64,000 nucleotides of DNA from Aequorivita sp. (GTDB lineage Bacteria; Bacteroidota; Bacteroidia; Flavobacteriales; Flavobacteriaceae), in assembly GCA_030690315.1 (NCBI GenBank), contig JAUYGY010000053.1:1-64000 (forward strand). Direction: 5' to 3'. A program made the position numbers and the translations under genes. Position 1 is the stretch's first letter; each line of letters opens with the position of its first letter. The notes under the pieces were generated by a model. That model was not told the DNA's origin and ran no database searches. It was given only the letters and a program-made list of their open reading frames with translations. Of this stretch, positions 63,674 through 64,000 are shown piece after piece.

Positions 63674-64000
63674 ATGAAAAACAAACTGCTGCTGCTTTTG
63701 TTTTTGGCAACCGGAATTGTAGGATTTGGCCAAAACGATGATGCGCAAAAAAAGAAATCGACGGAATTTAATGTTCCGGTGGAATACTACAAATTAAACA
63801 ATGGACTAAAGGTAACCCTATCGCAGGATAAGTCTTCGCCCACGGTTATTGTTGCCGTTTACTACAACATTGGCTTTCGCATTGAACCTAAGGACCGCAC
63901 AGGTTTTGCCCATTTATTTGAACATATGATGTTTCAGGGTTCACAAAATTTAGGTAAGATGGAATTCATAAAGTTGGTACAGCAAAACGGAGGCGTGCTG
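63674..64000 (+). CDS. M16 family zinc peptidase, partial at window edge
   Basis: 109 codons from the ATG at 63674 to the edge. A signal peptide (MKNKLLLLLFLATGIVGFGQ) then YYKLNNGLKVTLSQD and HLFEHMMFQGS, the inverted zinc motif H-x2-E-H of pitrilysin-type peptidases, which cleave peptides in the periplasm. Divergent from the (p)ppGpp synthetase gene. Confidence 0.93.
   Translation, partial: MKNKLLLLLFLATGIVGFGQNDDAQKKKSTEFNVPVEYYKLNNGLKVTLSQDKSSPTVIVAVYYNIGFRIEPKDRTGFAHLFEHMMFQGSQNLGKMEFIKLVQQNGGVL

Overview
The window is two different genomes joined end to end. Positions 1 to about 19,560 are G+C-rich, with Shine-Dalgarno-led genes and a gene order (asd-fimV-truA-trpF-trpB-trpA-accD) typical of Betaproteobacteria. 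From about 19,575 to 64,000 the DNA is A+T-rich, genes lack Shine-Dalgarno sequences and have A-rich leaders, promoter-like TAnnTTTG boxes appear, and the gene content (PorV/PorQ-like barrel, GxxExxY protein, DUF5606, DUF349, tandem DUF368, OstA-like protein) is that of Flavobacteriaceae. Both halves are ordinary vertically inherited housekeeping DNA, so an assembly chimera joined inside low-complexity repeat DNA is the simplest reading; a true transfer would be extraordinary.

Left half. 1-3,036: the integrase end of a lambda-type prophage or integrative element: divergent Cro-like and CI-like regulators, a small unknown gene, xis and int overlapping by ATGA, with a shared 18-bp operator-like sequence in front of the Cro-like gene and in front of xis. 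3,037-5,917: uvrB and a ferredoxin-NADP reductase, both on the minus strand. 6,055-10,583: a two-gene operon of a periplasmic substrate-binding protein and a Cache/HAMP/PAS/PAS/GGDEF/EAL protein, apparently a ligand-sensing c-di-GMP module. 10,632-19,553: accD, trpA, trpB, trpF, truA, a CbiQ/EcfT-like membrane protein, fimV and asd, all on the minus strand.

Right half. 20,140-29,419: an undecaprenyl-phosphate sugar transferase, DUF4105 protein, PorV/PorQ-like protein, pssA, lptB, an AhpD-like protein, tatC and kdsD. 29,621-37,657: recQ (lacking its zinc cysteines), a 37-kDa nucleoid-associated protein, a pRiA4b ORF-3-like protein, ctaA, a CCA-adding-type nucleotidyltransferase, a duplicated fragment of the ctaA 5' end, a GxxExxY protein and a Sua5/YrdC protein. 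37,728-45,894: a cell-surface glycan cluster of seven glycosyltransferase genes (one with two tandem GT2 domains) and a Kdo-kinase-like protein. 45,979-49,623: dapD, ruvX, def, DUF5606 and mazG. 49,847-63,485: a long minus-strand run of DUF349, aroE, two DUF368 genes, a TPR protein, a class III aminotransferase, an OstA-like protein, purA, a Fur-family regulator and a (p)ppGpp synthetase/hydrolase. An M16 peptidase gene runs off the right edge.

The most unusual signal is between the flavobacterial genes. From 19.57 to 48.85 kb nearly every large gap is built from tandem words of exactly seven bases (GAAAAGN, GAAACCW, CRYTCGT, TTCGCTY, TTCCCTC, TTCTCTA, GAGTTAT, GAGTATT, CCGTCAY and others), two gaps use nine-base words, and about twenty copies of a 17-bp sequence ATTCGTGTATTCGTGGT occur singly or as hairpin-forming inverted pairs. 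The words recur in the same order at distant places and sometimes run directly into start codons. They resemble in style the heptanucleotide STRR repeats of cyanobacteria; I do not recognise a described flavobacterial equivalent.
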